Shown here: positions 35,102 through 45,124 of the stretch, piece by piece
How the letters are laid out: each line of letters begins with the position of its first letter
Position numbering within the stretch: the first letter of the stretch is position 1
From: Coriobacteriales bacterium OH1046
GTDB lineage: Bacteria; Actinomycetota; Coriobacteriia; Coriobacteriales; Atopobiaceae
Length of the DNA stretch: 64,000 bases
Assembly (NCBI GenBank): GCA_004010535.1
Contig: RQYE01000003.1
Coordinates: forward strand, 1-64,000
Direction of reading: 5' to 3'
Notes under the pieces: generated by a model
What the model was told of the DNA's origin: nothing
What the model saw: only the letters and a program-made list of their open reading frames with translations
The model's database searches: none
Made by a program: the position numbers and the translations under genes

Positions 35102-36268
35102 CTATCCGATCACGCGGGTGCGGATGATTCCGTCGATGGCGTTCAGACGGTCGATGAGGATCCGATCGATTATGCCGCCCGAGAGCTCGAGGAGCGTGTA
35201 GGCCACATCGCCCGATGCCTTGTTGGCCATGTTCTCGATGTTGAGGTCGGCTTCCGAGATTGTGTTGGTGACCTGGCCGATCATATTGGGGACGTTCCGA
35301 TTGAAGACGCAGATGCGCGGATGGCCGTTCTTGGGACCGAGGTCGACGTGTCCGAAGTTGACCGAGTTGGCGATATTGCCGTTCTCGAGGAAGTCCTTGA
35401 GCTCATCGGCCGCCATGACGGCGCAGTTGTCCTCGGATTCGCGCGTCGAGGCACCGAGGTGGGTGGTGATGATGGCATTGGGCATCTGCGTGGAGACGGA
35501 ATTCGCGAAGTCGGTGACGTAGCGGCGCACATGCCCCTTCTGGAGTGCGGCAGAGAGGGCTATCTCATCGATGAGCAGGTCGCGCGCATAGTTGACGATG
35601 ATCACGCCATCCTTCATGGCGGCGATCTCCTCGGCCCCGAGCATGCCCTTGGTCGCTGCGATGACGGGGACATGCAGGGTGATGTAGTCGGCTTCCGCTA
35701 GGATATCGGAGAGCTTGCTCACGTGCACGATATGGCGGTCGAGGCTCCACGCGGCGCTGACCGAGAGATACGGGTCGTAGCCCATGACCTTCATGCCCAT
35801 CTGGCGGCAGGTGTTGGCAACCTGGGCCCCGATGGCTCCGAGGCCGATGACGCCGATGGTCTTGCCCCCGAGCTCGGTTCCCGCATAGTTCTTCTTGACC
35901 TTCTCGACCTTCTTGGCGATGTCGGGGTCGTCGGAATGGGTGCGGACCCACTCGATGGAGCCGACGATGTCGCGTGAGGCGAGCAGCAGGCCGGCGATGG
36001 TCATCTCCTTGACGGCGTTGGCATTGGCGCCGGGGGTGTTGAAGACCGCGATGCCCATCTGCGCGCACGTATCCAATGGGATGTTGTTGACGCCCGCTCC
36101 CGCACGGGCGATGGCGAGCAGCGTCGCGGGCATCTCGATCTCGTGGAGGTTCGCACTGCGCACCATGACCGCATCGGCGCAGGCCACCTCGTCGACGAAG
36201 CTGTATCCCTCGCCGAGACGGTCGGTGCCGATTTTGGCGATGTTGTTGATGCAGTGGATCTTGAACAT
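35102..36268 (-). CDS. serA: D-3-phosphoglycerate dehydrogenase
   Basis: The 388-aa protein oxidises 3-phosphoglycerate to 3-phosphohydroxypyruvate, the first step of serine synthesis. Residues ~145-165 contain the NAD-binding GLGAIGAQVANTCRQMG, with VNYARD and the H-L-G-A-ST (THLGAST) catalytic segment, and a C-terminal ACT domain (~320-388). Length fits the short SerA type with a single ACT domain. It lies 8 bp downstream of serC on the same strand. Confidence 0.94.
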   Translation of the reverse strand: MFKIHCINNIAKIGTDRLGEGYSFVDEVACADAVMVRSANLHEIEMPATLLAIARAGAGVNNIPLDTCAQMGIAVFNTPGANANAVKEMTIAGLLLASRDIVGSIEWVRTHSDDPDIAKKVEKVKKNYAGTELGGKTIGVIGLGAIGAQVANTCRQMGMKVMGYDPYLSVSAAWSLDRHIVHVSKLSDILAEADYITLHVPVIAATKGMLGAEEIAAMKDGVIIVNYARDLLIDEIALSAALQKGHVRRYVTDFANSVSTQMPNAIITTHLGASTRESEDNCAVMAADELKDFLENGNIANSVNFGHVDLGPKNGHPRICVFNRNVPNMIGQVTNTISEADLNIENMANKASGDVAYTLLELSGGIIDRILIDRLNAIDGIIRTRVIG

Positions 36269-36276
36269 GGTTGCTC

Positions 36277-37374
36277 CTAGTTCTTGTGACGGGCCTCGAA
36301 GCCCTTCATGGCCGCGACGAGCGCCTCGATGCCCTCGACCGGCATCGCGTTATAGAGCGAGGCGCGCATGCCGCCGACCGAGCGGTGGCCTTTGAGGTTG
36401 ACGAGGCCCGCAGCATCGGCGGCCTTCACGAATGCGGCATCGAGCTCCTTGTCGCCGGTCACGAACGGCACGTTCATGATGGAGCGATCGCAGGCGCGGA
36501 CGGTTCCCTTGAAGAGCTCGGATTCGTCGAGGAAGTCATAGAGGATCCGGGCCTTGGCCTCGTTGCATTCCCGTATGGCCGCGAGGCCGCCCTTGCGCAT
36601 CAACCATTTGAAGACCTTGCCGCATACGTAGATCGCCCAGCAGTTGGGGGTGTTGTAGAGCGAGCCGGCATCGGCTTGGGTCTTCCATGCGAGCATGGTA
36701 GGGCAGTGCGCGATATCGTCCTGCGGGATGAGGTCCTCGCGGATGACGGCGATGACGAGGCCGGCGGGTCCGACGTTTTTCTGGACGCCGCCGTACATGA
36801 CGCCGTAGCGGCCGATATCGTGGGGCTGGGAGAGGAGCATCGAGCTCACGTCTGAGACGAGCACCTTGCCCTTGGTGTTGGGGAGCTCGTGGTAGACGGT
36901 GCCGTAGATGGTGTTGTTCTCGCAGATGTAGACGTAATCGGCATCCGCGCGGATGGGCAGGTCGGAGCAGTCGGGGATGTAGGAGAAGGTCTCGTCGGCG
37001 GAGCTGGCGATCGTTTGGGCGTCGATGAAGCGTGCGGCCTCCTGATAGGCCTTCTTGGCCCACTGGCCTGTGACGATGTAGTCGGCCTTGCGCGCGGCCC
37101 CCGGCAGGGCGCAGAGGTTCAACGCAACGGCGGAGAACTGCTGGGATGCGCCGCCCTGCAGGAACAGGACCTTGTAATTCCCGGGTACAGCGGCAAGGGC
37201 GCGGAAATCGGCTTCGGCCTCGTCGAGGATGGCCTGGAAGACGGCGGAGCGATGGCTCATCTCCATGACGGACTGGCCGGAACCCCGGTAATCGGACATC
37301 TCCGAGGCGCACTCGGAGAGGACCTCCTCGGGAAGGACGGCGGGGCCTGCGGAGAAGTTGTAGACACGTGCCAT
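36277..37374 (-). CDS. serC: Phosphoserine aminotransferase
   Basis: The 365-aa class V PLP aminotransferase starts MARVYNFSAGPAVLPEEVL, the SerC signature. The PLP lysine lies in GGVQKNVGPAG, and RSVGGMRASLYNA marks the C-terminus. It converts phosphohydroxypyruvate to phosphoserine with glutamate. It forms an operon with serA; no SerB phosphatase is seen next to them. Confidence 0.95.
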   Translation of the reverse strand: MARVYNFSAGPAVLPEEVLSECASEMSDYRGSGQSVMEMSHRSAVFQAILDEAEADFRALAAVPGNYKVLFLQGGASQQFSAVALNLCALPGAARKADYIVTGQWAKKAYQEAARFIDAQTIASSADETFSYIPDCSDLPIRADADYVYICENNTIYGTVYHELPNTKGKVLVSDVSSMLLSQPHDIGRYGVMYGGVQKNVGPAGLVIAVIREDLIPQDDIAHCPTMLAWKTQADAGSLYNTPNCWAIYVCGKVFKWLMRKGGLAAIRECNEAKARILYDFLDESELFKGTVRACDRSIMNVPFVTGDKELDAAFVKAADAAGLVNLKGHRSVGGMRASLYNAMPVEGIEALVAAMKGFEARHKN

Positions 37375-37427
37375 GTGAGCTCCAATCGATTCCGGAGTGC
37401 CGTGGGTCAAATCTAGCCCCAAATGCG

Positions 37428-37455
37428 CAAGGGCGCGTTTCGATGCGCGCCCTTG
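37428..37455 (-). terminator. Terminator after glutamine synthetase
   Basis: A perfect 10-bp stem CAAGGGCGCG (37428-37437) / CGCGCCCTTG (37446-37455) with an 8-nt loop lies between the GS III gene and serC, both on the minus strand. The T-tract is weak. Confidence 0.55.
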
Positions 37456-37483
37456 TTCCCAACTGTTAGCAATCGTGCGACGC

Positions 37484-39574
37484 TCACACGTAGAAGAGCG
37501 TCTCGTTGTAGCTGGGCACCGGCCAGTAGTCGTTGCCGCAGAGGCGCTCCATGGCATCGACGGTGCGCCGCATGTGCTCCATCGCCGGAATGACTACGGA
37601 GAGGTAGTAGTTGCACTGCTCTTGGGGCGTGGGCTTTCCCTGAGCCTCGGCATTCTCCGCCTCCAAATCGGAGACGGCGGAGTAGATGGTATCGATGCCT
37701 GCGGTCAATGTGCGCACGATCTCCTTCTCGGCCGAAGCCTCGATGCCGATCTTGGCTTTGGTGGCGACCGAGGTGGCCACATTGCCGGAGTAGTCGATCA
37801 GCGCAGGCAGATAGAGGTGGCGCACCATGTAGGCCATGGTGTTGGCCTCGATGTTCAGGAGCTTCTCGTACTGCTCGCACTTGGAGATGTACTGGGCGTT
37901 GAGCTCGGCGGTGTTGAGCACCGCGTACTTCTCGAAGAAGGCGATGTTGGCGGGATCGATGAGGACGGGAAGGGCCTCCGGCGTCGATCTGAGGTTGGCG
38001 AGGCCGCGCTCCCCGGCCTCCTTCTCCCAGTCATCGGAGTAGCCGTTGCCCTCGAAGATGATGCGCTGGTGATCCCTGAGGGTCTCGCGCACCCATGCCA
38101 TGGCCCGAGCTTTGAATTCATCTGCCGGAACGCCCTCGAGATCGGTGGCGAAGCGGTCGAACTGCTCGGCGACGGCCGTGTTGATGACCACGTTGGGGTC
38201 GGAGATGTTCTGCTGGCTGCCGCACATGCGCAGCTCGAACTTATTGCCCGTGAAGGCGAAGGGGGAGGTGCGGTTGCGGTCGGTGTTGTCGCGGATGACA
38301 TCGGGCAGCGCCGGCACGCCGAGATCCATGAGCTCGCGTCCATGCGCCTTGGAATGGGTGCCGTTGACGAGGGCTTCGACGACGGGGGAGAGGTTGTCGC
38401 CCAGAAAGACCGAGACGATGGCGGGAGGGGCCTCGTCGGCACCCAGGCGGTGGTCGTTGCCGGCGGAGGCGACGCTTGCGCGGATGAGGTCGGCATGCTC
38501 GTCCACGGCTGCGACGAGGCAGGCCAGGATGACGAGGAACTGCAGGTTGTGCTCGGGATCATCGCCGGGCTCCAGCAGGTTGTAGCCGTCGGAGGAGAGC
38601 GACCAGTTGTTGTGCTTGCCCGAGCCGTTGACGTAGGCGAAGGGCTTCTCGGCAAGCAGGCACGCCAGACCGTGATGCGAGGCGAGGAGCTTCATCTTCT
38701 CCATGGCGAGGAGGTTGTTGTCGACGGCTGCGGAACCCTGCTCGTAGATAGGGGCGAGCTCGTGCTGGCAGGGGGCGACCTCGTTGTGCTTGGTCTTGGC
38801 GGGGATGCCGAGCTTCCAGAGCTCGTTGTCGAGCTCCTTCATGAACTCGTTGACCGTGGGCCGGATGGCGCCGAAGTAGTGCTCGTCGAGCTCCTGTCCC
38901 TTGGAGGGCTCGCAGCCGAAGAGCGTGCGGCCGCAGAGCACGAGATCGGGGCGGGCTTGGAAATCCTCTTCGCGGATGAGGAAGTACTCCTGCTCGGGAC
39001 CGATGTTGGTGAGCACGCGCTTGGGATGGCGTCCGAAGAGGGCGAGCAGGCGCTTAGCCTGCTTCTCGAGGGCGACTTGGCTACGCAGAAGTGGCGTCTT
39101 CTTATCGAGCGCCTCACCCGTGTAGGAGATGAAGGCCGTGGGGATGCAGAGCACCTCGTCCTTGATGAAGGCAGGGCTGGTGGGATCCCAGACGGTATAG
39201 CCGCGCGCCTCGAAGGTGGAGCGGATGCCGCCCGAGGGGAAGCTCGACGCATCGGGCTCGCCTTGGACGAGCTCCTTGCCGGAGAAGGTCATGAGCACGT
39301 TGCCGTCGTCTTTGAGGGTGATGAAGCTGTCGTGCTTCTCGCTCGTGATACCGGTAAGGGGCTGGAACCAGTGCGTGTAATGGGTGGCGCCCTTCTCGAG
39401 CGCCCATTCCTTCATGGCGTGGGCGACCTCGTTGGCGATATCGATATCGAGGGGCTCGCCGTCGTTGATGACGTGTGAAAGCTCTTTGTACGTTGGCTTG
39501 GGCAGACGCTCCTGCATGACCGCCTCGGTGAAGACGAGGCTCCCGTATATGCTGCCCACGCGGTCCTGTGCCAT
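37484..39574 (-). CDS. glnN: Glutamine synthetase type III
   Basis: The 696-aa enzyme makes glutamine from glutamate, ammonia and ATP. Its length and motifs ([40 protein letters not shown]) mark the large GSIII class of anaerobes and some actinobacteria, not GSI. GSIII forms double-ring dodecamers. The start at 39574 ([15 protein letters not shown]) follows AAAGGGG. The neighbouring serC-serA makes this a local amino-acid cluster. No adjacent nitrogen regulator is seen. Confidence 0.94.
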   Translation of the reverse strand: MAQDRVGSIYGSLVFTEAVMQERLPKPTYKELSHVINDGEPLDIDIANEVAHAMKEWALEKGATHYTHWFQPLTGITSEKHDSFITLKDDGNVLMTFSGKELVQGEPDASSFPSGGIRSTFEARGYTVWDPTSPAFIKDEVLCIPTAFISYTGEALDKKTPLLRSQVALEKQAKRLLALFGRHPKRVLTNIGPEQEYFLIREEDFQARPDLVLCGRTLFGCEPSKGQELDEHYFGAIRPTVNEFMKELDNELWKLGIPAKTKHNEVAPCQHELAPIYEQGSAAVDNNLLAMEKMKLLASHHGLACLLAEKPFAYVNGSGKHNNWSLSSDGYNLLEPGDDPEHNLQFLVILACLVAAVDEHADLIRASVASAGNDHRLGADEAPPAIVSVFLGDNLSPVVEALVNGTHSKAHGRELMDLGVPALPDVIRDNTDRNRTSPFAFTGNKFELRMCGSQQNISDPNVVINTAVAEQFDRFATDLEGVPADEFKARAMAWVRETLRDHQRIIFEGNGYSDDWEKEAGERGLANLRSTPEALPVLIDPANIAFFEKYAVLNTAELNAQYISKCEQYEKLLNIEANTMAYMVRHLYLPALIDYSGNVATSVATKAKIGIEASAEKEIVRTLTAGIDTIYSAVSDLEAENAEAQGKPTPQEQCNYYLSVVIPAMEHMRRTVDAMERLCGNDYWPVPSYNETLFYV

Positions 39575-40003
39575 TGCCGCCCCTTTGCTCGCGCGATGAG
39601 GTCCTGCCGTCCGAGATGCGTCCGATCCCGGATAATATGCGTACCAGTCTAGCCTCCTATTGTTTCGGGGGAATGAAGAGGGGCGGCAAGTTTGGGGCGC
39701 CTCGGGCGCCCCCAGGCATGGAATGCGCACGCGGTGTCACGTGAGATCGCCCGGATGGCGAAATATCCCGCTTTTCTGTGGAAAAGCAGTGCCGTGGAAA
39801 ACGGGGTTGCATTTCCGAGCCTCTGATCTGGGAAAACAGAGGTGCCCTTTTCACCCGATGGAGAATCGCAACCCAAAATCGGCAGAAAACCGTTAGAATT
39901 CGCCATCCGGGCGAATCGGCGTGACACCGGATCATGCCCAGAGGGTGGGATCCTGCCGCTAGCGGTACAATCGAAGGCGGCGAATCCAAGATAAGGAGCG
40001 ATC
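39575..40003. other. Divergent intergenic region with a large imperfect inverted repeat
   Basis: This 429-bp spacer lies between glnN (-) and polA (+). Most of it is the 197-bp inverted element described separately. It must also contain the promoters of both genes. No coding frame of note. Confidence 0.6.
39733..39929. repeat. 197-bp head-to-head inverted repeat element
   Basis: The outer arms 39733-39762 and 39900-39929 match at 25 of 30 positions, with an identical CGCCCGGATGGCGAA block and GGTGTCACG end. The similarity continues inwards: both sides carry TTTTCTG, then GGGTTGC, then CCTCTG, so the element looks like two diverged copies of a ~90-nt unit facing each other. The centre CCTCTG/CAGAGG forms its own stem. 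No open frame. It could be a decayed MITE or a structured regulatory unit. Confidence 0.5.
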
Positions 40004-42691
40004 ATGCCTGAAGATACCCCCCCGCGCCGCACCATCGCCGTCATCGACGGCAACTCGCTCATGCATCGCGCGTTCCATGCCATTATGCAGCCCATGAACG
40101 CACCCGACGGCCGTCCCACCAACGCGCTCTTCGGCTTCTTCAACATGTTCATCAAGATGGTCGAGACCTTCAGACCGGATGGCGTCATCTGCGCGTTCGA
40201 CAAGGGCAAGCCTCGCGCGCGCATGGAGATGCTGCCCCAGTACAAGGCGCAGCGTCCGCCCATGGATGAGCGGCTCCATGTGCAGTTCCCCATGGTGAAG
40301 GAGCTCCTGCATGTCCTCGACGTGCCTGTGTGCGAGCTCGAGGGATGGGAGGGCGACGACATCCTCGGCACGCTTGCGCGCTGCGGCGAGGATGCGGGCT
40401 ACGAGATGCTGCTCTTCACGGGCGATCGCGATATGTACCAGCTCGCCACCGATAACATCAAAATCGTCTCCACCAAGAAGGGCGTTTCGGACGTCGTCAT
40501 CATGGGTCCCGAGAGCGTGGATGACCTCTATCATGGCATCACGCCCGAGCTTGTGCCCGATTTCTACGGTCTCAAGGGAGATTCCTCCGACAATATCCCC
40601 GGCGTGCCCGGCATAGGTCCCAAGAAGGCGGCGGCGCTCATCGTCCAGTACGGTTCGCTCGACGGCGTGATCGAGCATGCGGACGAGGTAGGCGGCAAGA
40701 TGGGCGAGAACCTGCGCGCGCACATCGACGACGCGCTGCTCTCGCGCAAGATCGCCACCATCATGACGGATGCTCCCCTCGACCTCGATCTCGCGGAGGC
40801 GAGGTTCCCCACATTCGATCCTGCCGAGGTCAAGCGCGCCTTCTCGATGCTCGGTTTCACCGGCCTCACGGGGCGCCTCGTGCGCATGGCCGGTTCCGAG
40901 GCGCACGCGGAGGGTGCCCGACAGGACACCGGTCGGGCTTTTCCGCTGCTTACGGGCGAGGAAGCCCTGTCCGCGCTCGACGATGCCCTCGGGCACGATG
41001 CCTGGGTCGGCGTCTCATTCACCGAGCTCGCTGCCCCGAGCGGCCAGCTCGCGCTCTTCTCCGAGGACGATGCGCCTGCGGGAACGCTCTGGGTCAGCAC
41101 GGACAAGGCCCTGCTCTCCTTCGAGGGGGAGGAGTCCCTCTCGGTGCTCGAACGGCTCTTCCGTACGGGGCGCATAGCGTCGATGGATGTGAAGGCGCTC
41201 ATCCGTGTGCTCTCTCCGGCGGATTCCTCAAAGCCCGAGCGCATCGTGGCCGAGGAGGTGGATACCGCCCGCATCTTCGACAACTCGGTGGCCGCCTACC
41301 TCATCGATTCCGAACGGTCCTCCTACGACGCCGCCGGCCTTGCGCTGGCCTATCTCGGTTCCCCGTTGCCCGATCCGACCGACGAGCTGGGCGTCTTCGC
41401 GCTCGAGGCCTATGCCGCGCGCCTGCTCAGGGAACCGCTCGACGAGAAGCTCTCCGAGATCGGGGCGCGAAACCTCTGCAACGACCTCGAGCTGCCCCTG
41501 CTGCCGGTGCTCGCAGCCATGGAGCGCGAGGGCCTGCTCGCCGACCCCCAGCGCCTGCATCGGCAATCCGAGGAGCTCGGACATGAGATCGACGGCATCG
41601 TCGAGGAGATCTACGCCGAGGCGGGCGAGCGGTTCAACATCGACTCGCCCATGCAGCTCTCCCACATCCTCTTCGATGTGATGCACCTTCCCGCGATCGG
41701 GCTCAAGAAGACGCAGCGCGGCTACTACTCCACGAATGCCAAGGTGCTCGAGGACCTGGCGTCCCGCTACGATATCGTGGCCCGCGTGCTCGCATACCGC
41801 GAGCGCGCCAAGATCAAGAGCACCTACCTCGATGCGCTGCCCGCCCTCATCCAAGGCGACGGACGCATCCATACCACCTTCAACCAGACGGTCGCCGCCA
41901 CGGGACGTCTCTCGAGCTCCGATCCCAACCTGCAGAACATCCCCACGCGGTCCGAGCTCGGGCACCGCGTGCGCATGGCGTTCACGGTGGGGGAGGGCAG
42001 GGTCTTCCTCGCCTGCGACTACTCCCAGATCGAGCTCAGGTTGCTCGCGCATCTCTCGGGCGACGAGCATCTCATCGCGGCGTTCCGCGAGGGCGCCGAC
42101 TTCCACTCGGCCACGGCCGCGCGCGTGTTCGGCCTGCCCATAGAGATGGTCACCGGCGAGCTCCGCAGCCGTGCCAAGGCCGTCAACTTCGGCATCGTCT
42201 ACGGGCAACAGGCCTATGGCCTCGCCACCAGCCTCAAGATCCCCCGCTACGAAGCCCAGGAGATGATCGACCGCTATTTCGCGGCCTATCCCGGCGTCCG
42301 CTCCTTCCTCGATGCGCAGATCGCCTTCGCGCACGAGAAGGGCTATGTCGAGACCATGTACGGGCGGCGCCGCTATACGCGCGATATCAACTCCCCCAAG
42401 TTCCAGGAGCGCTCGTTCGCCGAGCGCACGGCCATGAACCACCCCATGCAGGGCACGGCGGCCGATATCATCAAGATCGCCATGGTCCGCGTGGCACGGC
42501 GCCTCCGCGAGGAGGGGCTCGCCGCGCGCATGATCCTCCAGATCCACGACGAGCTCGACTTCGAGGTTCCGGAAGCCGAGATCGGGGTGCTCTCCGCGCT
42601 CGTGCGCGAGACCATGGAGGGCGTGGCCGAGCTCTCGGTGCCGCTCGTCGCCGATGTGAGCTACGGCCCCACGTGGGCGGAGGCCAAGTAG
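40004..42691 (+). CDS. polA: DNA polymerase I
   Basis: The 895-aa repair and Okazaki-fragment polymerase has an N-terminal 5'-3' exonuclease (~10-290, with [35 protein letters not shown]) and a C-terminal polymerase domain with motif [10 protein letters not shown], motif [15 protein letters not shown] and motif [11 protein letters not shown]. The middle domain lacks the D-x-E metal residues (WVGVSFTEL at that place), so 3'-5' proofreading is probably lost, as in many actinobacteria. It overlaps rnhA by one base. Confidence 0.96.
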   Translation: MPEDTPPRRTIAVIDGNSLMHRAFHAIMQPMNAPDGRPTNALFGFFNMFIKMVETFRPDGVICAFDKGKPRARMEMLPQYKAQRPPMDERLHVQFPMVKELLHVLDVPVCELEGWEGDDILGTLARCGEDAGYEMLLFTGDRDMYQLATDNIKIVSTKKGVSDVVIMGPESVDDLYHGITPELVPDFYGLKGDSSDNIPGVPGIGPKKAAALIVQYGSLDGVIEHADEVGGKMGENLRAHIDDALLSRKIATIMTDAPLDLDLAEARFPTFDPAEVKRAFSMLGFTGLTGRLVRMAGSEAHAEGARQDTGRAFPLLTGEEALSALDDALGHDAWVGVSFTELAAPSGQLALFSEDDAPAGTLWVSTDKALLSFEGEESLSVLERLFRTGRIASMDVKALIRVLSPADSSKPERIVAEEVDTARIFDNSVAAYLIDSERSSYDAAGLALAYLGSPLPDPTDELGVFALEAYAARLLREPLDEKLSEIGARNLCNDLELPLLPVLAAMEREGLLADPQRLHRQSEELGHEIDGIVEEIYAEAGERFNIDSPMQLSHILFDVMHLPAIGLKKTQRGYYSTNAKVLEDLASRYDIVARVLAYRERAKIKSTYLDALPALIQGDGRIHTTFNQTVAATGRLSSSDPNLQNIPTRSELGHRVRMAFTVGEGRVFLACDYSQIELRLLAHLSGDEHLIAAFREGADFHSATAARVFGLPIEMVTGELRSRAKAVNFGIVYGQQAYGLATSLKIPRYEAQEMIDRYFAAYPGVRSFLDAQIAFAHEKGYVETMYGRRRYTRDINSPKFQERSFAERTAMNHPMQGTAADIIKIAMVRVARRLREEGLAARMILQIHDELDFEVPEAEIGVLSALVRETMEGVAELSVPLVADVSYGPTWAEAK

Positions 42692-43209
42692 TGGCGGGCG
42701 ATGCGTCCATGAAGGTGACCGTCTTCACCGACGGGTCATCCCGGGGCAATCCCGGACCCGGCGGGTATGGCGCGGTGCTCGTCTATGTGGACGGCCGCAG
42801 GGAGGAGCATAGGCTCGAGCTCTCGGGCGGCTACCGCATGACCACCAACAACCGCATGGAGCTCATGGCCCCCATCGCGGCGCTCGAGGCGCTCAAGCGT
42901 CCGTGCGCGGTGGAGATCCACTCCGATTCGCAGTATGTGGTGAACGCCTTCAACAAGCGCTGGATCGATGGCTGGCAGGCGCGCGGCTGGAAGGGCGCCG
43001 ATAAGAAGCCCGTCAAGAACATCGACCTCTGGCAGCGGCTGCTCGTGGCTGCCGCCCCGCATGAGGTTGCCTGGGTGTGGGTGAAGGGCCATGCGGGAGA
43101 CGAGCTCAACGAGCGCTGCGACGAGCTGGCCACCGCAGCCGCGGATGGCAGCGACCAGCTCGTGGACGAGGGGTTCGAGAACGCGCCGGCGGCAGGGCTG
43201 GGAATCTAG
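42691..43209 (+). CDS. rnhA: Ribonuclease HI
   Basis: The 172-aa nuclease cuts RNA in RNA-DNA hybrids. The catalytic acids are present: [14 protein letters not shown] (Asp), MELMAPI (Glu), SDSQYV (Asp) and [12 protein letters not shown] (Asp). GTG at 42691 overlaps the polA stop and lies 7 nt after GGAGG; ATG at 42709 is an alternative. Coupling to polA makes functional sense, since both remove RNA primers. The C-terminal ~20 residues are an acidic extension. Confidence 0.94.
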   Translation: MAGDASMKVTVFTDGSSRGNPGPGGYGAVLVYVDGRREEHRLELSGGYRMTTNNRMELMAPIAALEALKRPCAVEIHSDSQYVVNAFNKRWIDGWQARGWKGADKKPVKNIDLWQRLLVAAAPHEVAWVWVKGHAGDELNERCDELATAAADGSDQLVDEGFENAPAAGLGI

Positions 43210-43418
43210 GAAGTCAGCTCCACGATGAGCTCGGCCGAGCCTTCCTCGAGCGAGCTGTACTCATCGAGATGGAAATGATCGGTGTGCTCGCCCTGCGCGA
43301 GCGTCGTGAGGTGGTTCGCAAGGGAGACGAGCCCCGCGCGGTTGGCGGATACGAGCACGGCGCCGTCCTCCTCGACGGTGACGGAGATCTCGAATCCCGG
43401 TTCCCACCTGAAATACAT
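43206..43418 (-). CDS. Imm32-like immunity family protein (orphan)
   Basis: The 70-aa protein starts [19 protein letters not shown]; the middle has [20 protein letters not shown] and the end [20 protein letters not shown]. The N-K/R-x-G-L-x-S-L-A pattern and HLDxxxxLEEGSxELI ending match the Imm32 immunity family as I recall it. Such proteins normally neutralise a polymorphic toxin encoded nearby; no toxin is visible here. An alternative start at 43472 adds 18 residues. It converges with rnhA by 4 bp. Family call from memory of the pattern. Confidence 0.6.
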   Translation of the reverse strand: MYFRWEPGFEISVTVEEDGAVLVSANRAGLVSLANHLTTLAQGEHTDHFHLDEYSSLEEGSAELIVELTS

Positions 43419-43780
43419 GGCGTGCCCCCGATGCGGTCGATAGCGAACGGCCCTTCGATCAGTATAGTGCAACGGCGTTCAGCAGGAGGAAATGCGGCAT
43501 ACGAGGGGGTCTCCGGCCTCAACAGCCGGGCGTTCCTTTTTATGGGCGCCGAGGCGAAGCAGCTGGATCGCAGCCGTCGCCGCCGGCGGAAAAAGCCGCA
43601 AATCCGAGCTGCTATCTTGCAAAACGGCAACTTACTCAATTACAATGAACTCTCGTATGGGCAATCCCGCCCGTGCAACGTATCTATAGGTCCCCGAGAT
43701 CATGCAAGTCCCCAGCAAACCCTCTCGTTTTGCGAAGACGACCATGGTGACCGGGGCCCCGTTTCTGGAAGGGGTCCACT
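43419..43780. other. Intergenic region upstream of rpsA
   Basis: This 362-bp spacer holds a CCGGC-N7-GCCGG hairpin with a downstream TTTTT (43513-43541), and the rpsA promoter (TACAAT at 43643-43648 is a candidate -10; no good -35). No convincing coding frame. The long leader may allow S1 autoregulation, as known for rpsA in E. coli. Confidence 0.45.
43513..43541 (+). terminator. Possible terminator upstream of rpsA
   Basis: A 5-bp stem CCGGC/GCCGG with a 7-nt loop is separated by 7 nt from a T5 run. Weak. Confidence 0.4.
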
Positions 43781-45013
43781 TTGAGTGAGATTCAGAATCC
43801 GTCCATCTTCTCTCTGGATGACATCAGCGATGAGGAGATGAACAACCTCATCGACGGTACCGTCACCGATTTCGATGAAGGCGATCTTGTCACCGGCACC
43901 GTGGTCAAGCTCGAGCATGACGAGGTCCTCCTCGACATCGGCTACAAATCCGAGGGCGTCATCCCCGCCCGGGAGCTCTCCATCCGCAAGGACGTCAACC
44001 CTTCCGAGGTCGTCAATCTGGGCGATAAGATCGAGGCCCTCGTCCTCCAGAAGGAGGATAAGGAGGGCCGCCTCGTGCTCTCCAAGAAGCGTGCCGAGTA
44101 CGAGCGCGCGTGGAATGCCGTCGAGGAGAAGTTCAACGCCGGCGAGACCGTCGAAGGAGAGGTCATCGAGGTCGTCAAGGGCGGCCTGATCCTCGACATC
44201 GGCCTGCGCGGCTTCCTGCCCGCCTCCCTCGTCGACCTCCGCCGCGTCAAGGACCTCACCGCCTTCATGGGCACCCGCGTCGAGGCCCGCGTCATCGAGA
44301 TGGATCGCAACCGCAACAACGTCGTCCTCTCGCGCCGCATCGTCCTCGAGGAGGCGCGCAAGGCCGAGCGCCAGGAGATCCTCGGCAAGCTCCAGCCCGG
44401 CATGAAGCTCAAGGGCACCGTCTCCTCCATCGTCGATTTCGGCGCTTTCGTCGACCTCGGCGGCATCGACGGCCTCGTGCACATCTCCGAGCTCTCCTGG
44501 AACCACGTCAATCATCCTTCCGAGGTCGTCAAGGTCGGCCAGGAAGTCGAGGTCCAGGTTCTCGAGGTCGATCTCAACCGCGAGCGCATCTCGCTGGGCC
44601 TCAAGCAGACCCAGGAGGATCCGTGGCGCTCGCTGGTCAAGAAGTACCCTGTCGATGCCATCGTCGAGGGTGCCGTGACCAAGCTCGTCACCTTCGGCGC
44701 CTTCGTCGACCTCGGCGACGGCATCGAGGGCCTCGTGCACATCTCCGAGATGGCCAAGACCCACGTCGACGTTCCCTCGCAGGTCTGCTCCGTGGGCGAT
44801 GTCGTCAAGGTCATGGTGCGCGAGATCGATCTCGACCGTCGCCGCATCTCGCTGTCCATGAAGGCCGCCGCCGAGACGCTCGGCATCGCCGTCGAGGTCA
44901 AACCGCTGCCCGAGGGCGAGAAACCCGCCGCTCCGGCCTCAGGCGATGTCGATTCCGCCTATGCCGAGGCCGCTTCCCAAGAGGACGCCGGGGAGGCTCC
45001 CGCCGAGGAGTGA
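43781..45013 (+). CDS. rpsA: 30S ribosomal protein S1
   Basis: The 410-aa protein starts at TTG 43781 behind GGAAGGGG. It has four S1 RNA-binding domains (residues ~33-105, 120-190, 205-275, 290-360), recognisable from repeats such as VDFGAFVDLGGIDGLVHISE and FGAFVDLGDGIEGLVHISEM. The short four-domain form is typical of actinobacteria and Firmicutes, unlike the six-domain E. coli protein. The acidic C-terminal tail (~50 aa) is disordered. It binds mRNA at initiation. Confidence 0.94.
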   Translation: MSEIQNPSIFSLDDISDEEMNNLIDGTVTDFDEGDLVTGTVVKLEHDEVLLDIGYKSEGVIPARELSIRKDVNPSEVVNLGDKIEALVLQKEDKEGRLVLSKKRAEYERAWNAVEEKFNAGETVEGEVIEVVKGGLILDIGLRGFLPASLVDLRRVKDLTAFMGTRVEARVIEMDRNRNNVVLSRRIVLEEARKAERQEILGKLQPGMKLKGTVSSIVDFGAFVDLGGIDGLVHISELSWNHVNHPSEVVKVGQEVEVQVLEVDLNRERISLGLKQTQEDPWRSLVKKYPVDAIVEGAVTKLVTFGAFVDLGDGIEGLVHISEMAKTHVDVPSQVCSVGDVVKVMVREIDLDRRRISLSMKAAAETLGIAVEVKPLPEGEKPAAPASGDVDSAYAEAASQEDAGEAPAEE

Positions 45014-45038
45014 TCTTTCGCATATCCATGTATCGTGG

Positions 45039-45069
45039 CGGGGCTGTCTGATCGGCGGCCCCGTTTTTT
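45039..45069 (+). terminator. Terminator after rpsA
   Basis: CGGGGC (45039-45044) pairs with GCCCCG (45058-45063) and is followed by TTTTTT. Confidence 0.8.
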
Positions 45070-45124
45070 GTGCTAGGGTAGAGCGGATAGGCGGATCGGG
45101 CTGACACGGCAGGGAGGACACGCG

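Noticed and set aside
39575-40003. Glutamine riboswitch upstream of the GSIII gene
   Set aside because: The structured repeats do not show the short conserved glnA RNA core as I know it, and the element is symmetric between two genes.
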